From contig JALWMN010000018.1 of assembly GCA_027083895.1 (NCBI GenBank), positions 1 through 7,974 on the forward strand: a stretch of DNA of 7,974 bases. Reading direction: 5' to 3'. The DNA comes from Campylobacteraceae bacterium. GTDB taxonomy: Bacteria; Campylobacterota; Campylobacteria; Campylobacterales; Sulfurovaceae. Made by a program: the position numbers and the translations under genes. The notes under the pieces are model-generated. The model saw only the letters and a program-made list of their open reading frames with translations. It was not told where the DNA came from and searched no databases. Positions 5,230 to 7,974 of the stretch are shown one piece after another. How positions within the stretch are numbered: position 1 is the stretch's first letter; each line of letters opens with the position of its first letter.

Positions 5230-7281
5230 ATGCCACTAAAGCTACTTAACAAGCAGCAACTTCATGCTGCTACAGCTACAAGTGGTAAAAATTTAATAAT
5301 TGCAAGTGCAGGCACTGGAAAAACTTCTACAATTGTTGGTCGAATAGCATATCTACTCCAAAATGGTACTGATCCATCAAAAATTCTTCTTTTAACATTT
5401 ACAAATAAAGCTGCAGCAGAGATGATAGCGAGACTAAAACGCTATTTTGATCCATCTATAATAGATCAAATTGAGGCTGGAACATTTCATGCAGTTTCTT
5501 ATAGGTGGTTAAAGAAGCGATATCCAAAGTTAACGCTAAAACAGCCAAGTGAATTAAAGACACTCTTTCGTAGTATATATGATAAGCGAGAGTTTCATCG
5601 TCTCCATTTAGAGACAAAACCTTTTTCTGCAACATATCTTTATGAACTCTATTCACTTTATCAAAATGCTACACTAGAGAGTTTTCATAATTGGATGGAA
5701 AAACGGTATAAAGAGCATATTACTCTACTAGATATCTATCAAGATATTATTGATGAGTTTGAGATGACAAAAAAAGAGTATGGTTTTGCATCTTTTAATG
5801 ATCTGCTCATTTTAACAATTAAAGAGCTTAAAAAGGATCCAATTATCTTTGATGAGGTACTTGTAGATGAGTACCAAGATACAAATACCCTTCAAGAGGC
5901 ATTACTGAATGCACTGCAACCCAAGTCTCTTTTTTGTGTTGGTGATTATGATCAGAGTATTTATGCTTTTAATGGGGCAAATATAGAGAATATTGCAACG
6001 TTTTCTCAAAGATATAAAGATTCGCAAGTATACTCACTCTCAATTAACTATAGATCTACAAAAGATATTTTAACATTAGCAAATAGAGTAATAAGCAATA
6101 ATGAAAGAATCTATCCAAAAGAGTTGCATGTGGGCAATAAAGAGAGTTCAGTTCCACCAAAGCTTCTTATATTTGATACACTCTTTGAACAGTATCAAAC
6201 AATTGCACAAATGATTAAAGAGAGTAATACTCCATATGAAGAGATTGCAATTATCTTTCGGAATAACTCAAGTGCTGATGGATTAGAGGCTAGCTTACGA
6301 GAGATTGGTATACCTTGCAAGAGAAAAGGAGGCACAAGTTTTTTTGATGCTAAAGAGATTCGTTATATACTCGATATTCTAACCCTCCTTATAAATGGCA
6401 AAGATTTAATGGCATTTATCCATACATTTGAATACGCTAAAAGTGTTGGTGCTGCATTGGCAAAGGATATCTTCTTAACGTTAACTTACTGCGGCGATGG
6501 AGATATACTACAAGGAATTAAAAGTCCAGTTCGTAATGAATTACCTAAATTAACAAAGAGTAGTAATAGACAGTTGGGGCTCTTTGATGACCATGATATA
6601 TCTGCTCTACCTACTCGCTTTGAAAATAGTAGGATATCCCAAAGAGTTCTTAGACATCCAATTGCTAAAATGGCTCGAGTTGAGAGCGATGCATTGGACT
6701 ATTTTGAGAAATATCAGTTACTTTTTGACTCTCTTGATGTGCATGAGAGTTCTAATAGACTTATAGATAAGATAATTCGATCCACTCTTTATGGATATAT
6801 AGTTGATCTTCTTGCTACCCAAAGAGCAAAATTAAAAAGTGGTGAAATTGATAAAGAGAGAAAAGAGCAAGCAAAACAACGAATATACAATAAAGCAAAA
6901 CTTCTTTTGGAGTTATCTAAACCATATTCAGATCTAAGCCGCTTTTTAAATGCAATGATTCTTGGTGGCGGTGAGATGAGCGAAGGGGAGGGGGTGAATC
7001 TATTGACGGTTCATGCCTCTAAAGGGTTAGAGTTTGAAGATGTCTATATTGTTGATCTCTCAGATGGAAGATTTCCAAATAGAAAATTGATGAGCAAAAA
7101 TGGTGGGATTGAAGAGGAGAGAAGACTCTTTTATGTTGCAGTAACTAGAGCAAAAAAGCGACTCTATCTCTCATTTGCAAAGTATGATAAGATTAAAAAA
7201 ACAGAGTATAAACCATCTCAGTTTCTTTATGAAGCAAAACTTTTAAAAGAGGAGGGGAGTGTGATAAACGAGAAGAAGTAG
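5230..7281 (+). CDS. UvrD/Rep-type superfamily 1A ATP-dependent DNA helicase
   Basis: This is a predicted 3'-5' DNA translocase/helicase for repair or for clearing replication forks. The 683 aa are close to E. coli Rep (673). All core motifs are present: Q motif near 7-10 (LNKQQ), Walker A ASAGTGKT at 25-32, motif Ia LTFTNKAAAEM at 55-65, Walker B VDEYQDTN at 212-219, motif III VGDYDQSIYAFNGA at 236-249, motif IV around INYRS at 271-275, motif V TVHASKGLEFE at 593-603, and motif VI RRLFYVAVTRAKKRL at about 631-645 with Arg640. The C-terminus ends some 35 residues after motif VI, so the Tudor-like tail of PcrA/UvrD is lacking; this favours a Rep-like type, but Rep and UvrD cannot be told apart safely here. 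A probable flexible loop in the 2B region holds QLGLF (448-452), resembling a beta-clamp-binding peptide. The start is 3 bp after the upstream stop; the nearest ribosome binding site, AGGAAA (5211-5216), is 13 nt away, so coupling to upstream translation is likely. Confidence 0.95.
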   Translation: MPLKLLNKQQLHAATATSGKNLIIASAGTGKTSTIVGRIAYLLQNGTDPSKILLLTFTNKAAAEMIARLKRYFDPSIIDQIEAGTFHAVSYRWLKKRYPKLTLKQPSELKTLFRSIYDKREFHRLHLETKPFSATYLYELYSLYQNATLESFHNWMEKRYKEHITLLDIYQDIIDEFEMTKKEYGFASFNDLLILTIKELKKDPIIFDEVLVDEYQDTNTLQEALLNALQPKSLFCVGDYDQSIYAFNGANIENIATFSQRYKDSQVYSLSINYRSTKDILTLANRVISNNERIYPKELHVGNKESSVPPKLLIFDTLFEQYQTIAQMIKESNTPYEEIAIIFRNNSSADGLEASLREIGIPCKRKGGTSFFDAKEIRYILDILTLLINGKDLMAFIHTFEYAKSVGAALAKDIFLTLTYCGDGDILQGIKSPVRNELPKLTKSSNRQLGLFDDHDISALPTRFENSRISQRVLRHPIAKMARVESDALDYFEKYQLLFDSLDVHESSNRLIDKIIRSTLYGYIVDLLATQRAKLKSGEIDKERKEQAKQRIYNKAKLLLELSKPYSDLSRFLNAMILGGGEMSEGEGVNLLTVHASKGLEFEDVYIVDLSDGRFPNRKLMSKNGGIEEERRLFYVAVTRAKKRLYLSFAKYDKIKKTEYKPSQFLYEAKLLKEEGSVINEKK

Positions 7282-7295
7282 TTCAATTTGAACCA

Positions 7296-7928
7296 TTAAA
7301 AGAGTGTCTCTTGTTTTGGCTCTTTTATTTTAATCTTCTCCCAGAAAAACTCTGCATGCTTTTCAAAGAGTGTAGCCGCTGCTGAGGTTGATTGATTATC
7401 CGCTTTAAGTCTGGTTATTTGCAATTGATAAAAGAAAAGTGGCGAGAAGAACTCATTGGCTAAAAAGAGTGGATCTGTAGACTCGATCATTTCATCTTGC
7501 ATCATCATAAAGAAAATTGCTGAGAGCTTTTTTACATTTTTTTGATAAAACTCTTCATTATAGAAGAGCCTTAATTTAGTGTTGTTAAAAAGCTCTTGCA
7601 TTAAAAAACGAAATAGTAGATCCGTTTTTGTATCGTAAGTCATTAATTTAAAGATATTGGCAATATTTTTGAGTACACCTCTTCCTTTTTTATAGATCTC
7701 TTGTGGCTCTTTATTTTCAAATACATTGATTAAATAGCTATTAGATAATTGATCAATAATTGCATCTAAAATTGCTTCTTTACTCTTAAAATGGTTATAG
7801 ATAGCACTCTGTTGTATTCCAATCTCTTTTGCTATTTGACGCATTGTGGTTGCTTTATAGCCCTGTTTTGCAAATAGTTTTAGTGCAGTCTCAAATATCT
7901 TTTGTTTAGTACCAGTATATTTTTTCAT
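7296..7928 (-). CDS. TetR/AcrR-family transcriptional regulator
   Basis: This 210-aa protein has the typical TetR length and layout. The N-terminal helix-turn-helix domain covers about residues 5-55: IFETALKLFAKQGYKATTM, then IAKEIGIQQSAIYNHFKSKEAIL, with the recognition helix at about 39-46 (QQSAIYNH) followed by the conserved F-K-SKE segment. The remaining alpha-helical part (60-195) would bind an effector and dimerise; it is rich in Phe and Met (such as the FFMMMQDEM stretch), suiting a hydrophobic ligand, though none can be named. The ATG has an AGAGG ribosome binding site 7 nt upstream. An inverted repeat over its own -10 box suggests autorepression. It converges on the helicase gene with a 14-bp gap, so it is not part of that operon; its likely target is the gene to the right, outside the window, in TetR proteins often an efflux pump or lipid-metabolism gene. 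Confidence 0.93.
   Translation of the reverse strand: MKKYTGTKQKIFETALKLFAKQGYKATTMRQIAKEIGIQQSAIYNHFKSKEAILDAIIDQLSNSYLINVFENKEPQEIYKKGRGVLKNIANIFKLMTYDTKTDLLFRFLMQELFNNTKLRLFYNEEFYQKNVKKLSAIFFMMMQDEMIESTDPLFLANEFFSPLFFYQLQITRLKADNQSTSAAATLFEKHAEFFWEKIKIKEPKQETLF
7297..7327. terminator. Possible bidirectional terminator between the helicase and tetR genes
   Basis: TAAAAGAG (7297-7304) and CTCTTTTA (7320-7327) are perfect 8-bp inverted repeats with a 15-nt loop, followed by TTT on the + strand. A tighter alternative is AAGAG-TGT-CTCTT (7300-7312). Both overlap the last codons of the tetR gene and lie just after the helicase stop. On the minus strand the sequence ends in CTCTTTTAAT, so it may work both ways. 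The stems are A/T-rich, hence weak. A further palindrome, GTTCAA-T-TTGAAC (7281-7293), spans the helicase stop and the gap. Confidence 0.4.
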
Positions 7929-7953
7929 AGTAATACCTCTCGTCTTTACTATC

Positions 7954-7959
7954 TATAAT
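7954..7959 (+). promoter_or_regulatory. Possible divergent -10 box toward the right edge
   Basis: A perfect TATAAT on the + strand overlaps the tetR -10 box and would drive a gene to the right of the window. It may be only a by-product of the local symmetry; the downstream gene is not visible. Confidence 0.3.
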
Positions 7960-7963
7960 TATA
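7958..7963 (-). promoter_or_regulatory. -10 box of the tetR gene
   Basis: A perfect TATAAT on the minus strand would start transcription near 7951 and give a leader of about 22 nt containing the AGAGG ribosome binding site. The window ends 11 bp upstream, so a -35 cannot be judged. Confidence 0.45.
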
Positions 7964-7974
7964 TAGAACAATCG

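Larger units (their letters stand above)
7952..7967. promoter_or_regulatory. Candidate TetR operator (16-bp inverted repeat)
   Basis: TCTATA-ATTA-TATAGA is a perfect 6-bp inverted repeat with a 4-bp spacer, 24 bp upstream of the tetR start. It covers two back-to-back -10 boxes, so binding would block transcription in both directions. Position and symmetry suit a TetR-family site. The arms are pure A/T apart from one pair, so chance symmetry in AT-rich promoter DNA cannot be excluded. Confidence 0.42.

Noticed and set aside
7299..7313. C-terminal QETLF of the TetR protein as a clamp-binding motif
   Set aside because: The second position is Glu instead of Leu, there is no reason for a TetR regulator to bind the clamp, and the codons are shared with a hairpin that may explain the sequence.
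1..7974. Phage defence island, mobile element or CRISPR
   Set aside because: There is no transposase, integrase, nuclease or array of direct repeats. The helicase has the plain UvrD/Rep layout without a fused nuclease, and the flanking genes are housekeeping.

Overview
The window is AT-rich, tightly packed DNA that most resembles a chromosomal segment of Campylobacterota (Epsilonproteobacteria). Supporting signs are the aspS-adk pair, which I recall being kept together in Helicobacter and Campylobacter, a short adenylate kinase without the long LID domain, an AspRS with non-discriminating signature residues, and promoters that show a strong -10 box with little -35. The genus cannot be fixed from the sequence. 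I see no mobile element, CRISPR array, tRNA or rRNA, and no gene-free stretch longer than 233 bp.

Left part (1-4034): a small single-domain O6-alkylguanine-DNA alkyltransferase reads rightward and converges, over a 15-bp gap filled by a small hairpin, on a leftward block of housekeeping genes. In their own order these are murA (peptidoglycan precursor synthesis), then aspS and adk. aspS has its own promoter in the 53-bp gap after murA and starts with GTG. adk is translationally coupled to aspS: its Shine-Dalgarno overlaps the aspS stop codon.

Middle (4035-4267): a divergent 233-bp intergenic region carries candidate promoters for murA (leftward) and for the next gene (rightward). It also holds a perfect 9-bp inverted repeat whose heptamer core recurs a third time, the copies lying about 30 and 20 bp apart.

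Right part (4268-7281): three co-directional genes. Two encode unrecognised small proteins (191 and 112 aa). The third encodes a complete UvrD/Rep-type superfamily 1A helicase (683 aa) that carries a QLGLF peptide resembling a sliding-clamp-binding motif. The 112-aa gene and the helicase lie in the same reading frame, separated by a stop codon and one further codon.

Right edge (7296-7974): a TetR-family repressor gene converges on the helicase gene. Its upstream region holds a 16-bp inverted repeat overlapping two back-to-back TATAAT boxes, which suggests autoregulation and control of a divergent target gene just outside the window.

Nothing here is clearly a new biological system. The best leads are the two-unknowns-plus-helicase cluster, the clamp-like motif in the helicase, the phased repeat array upstream of murA, and the TetR operator with its unseen target.
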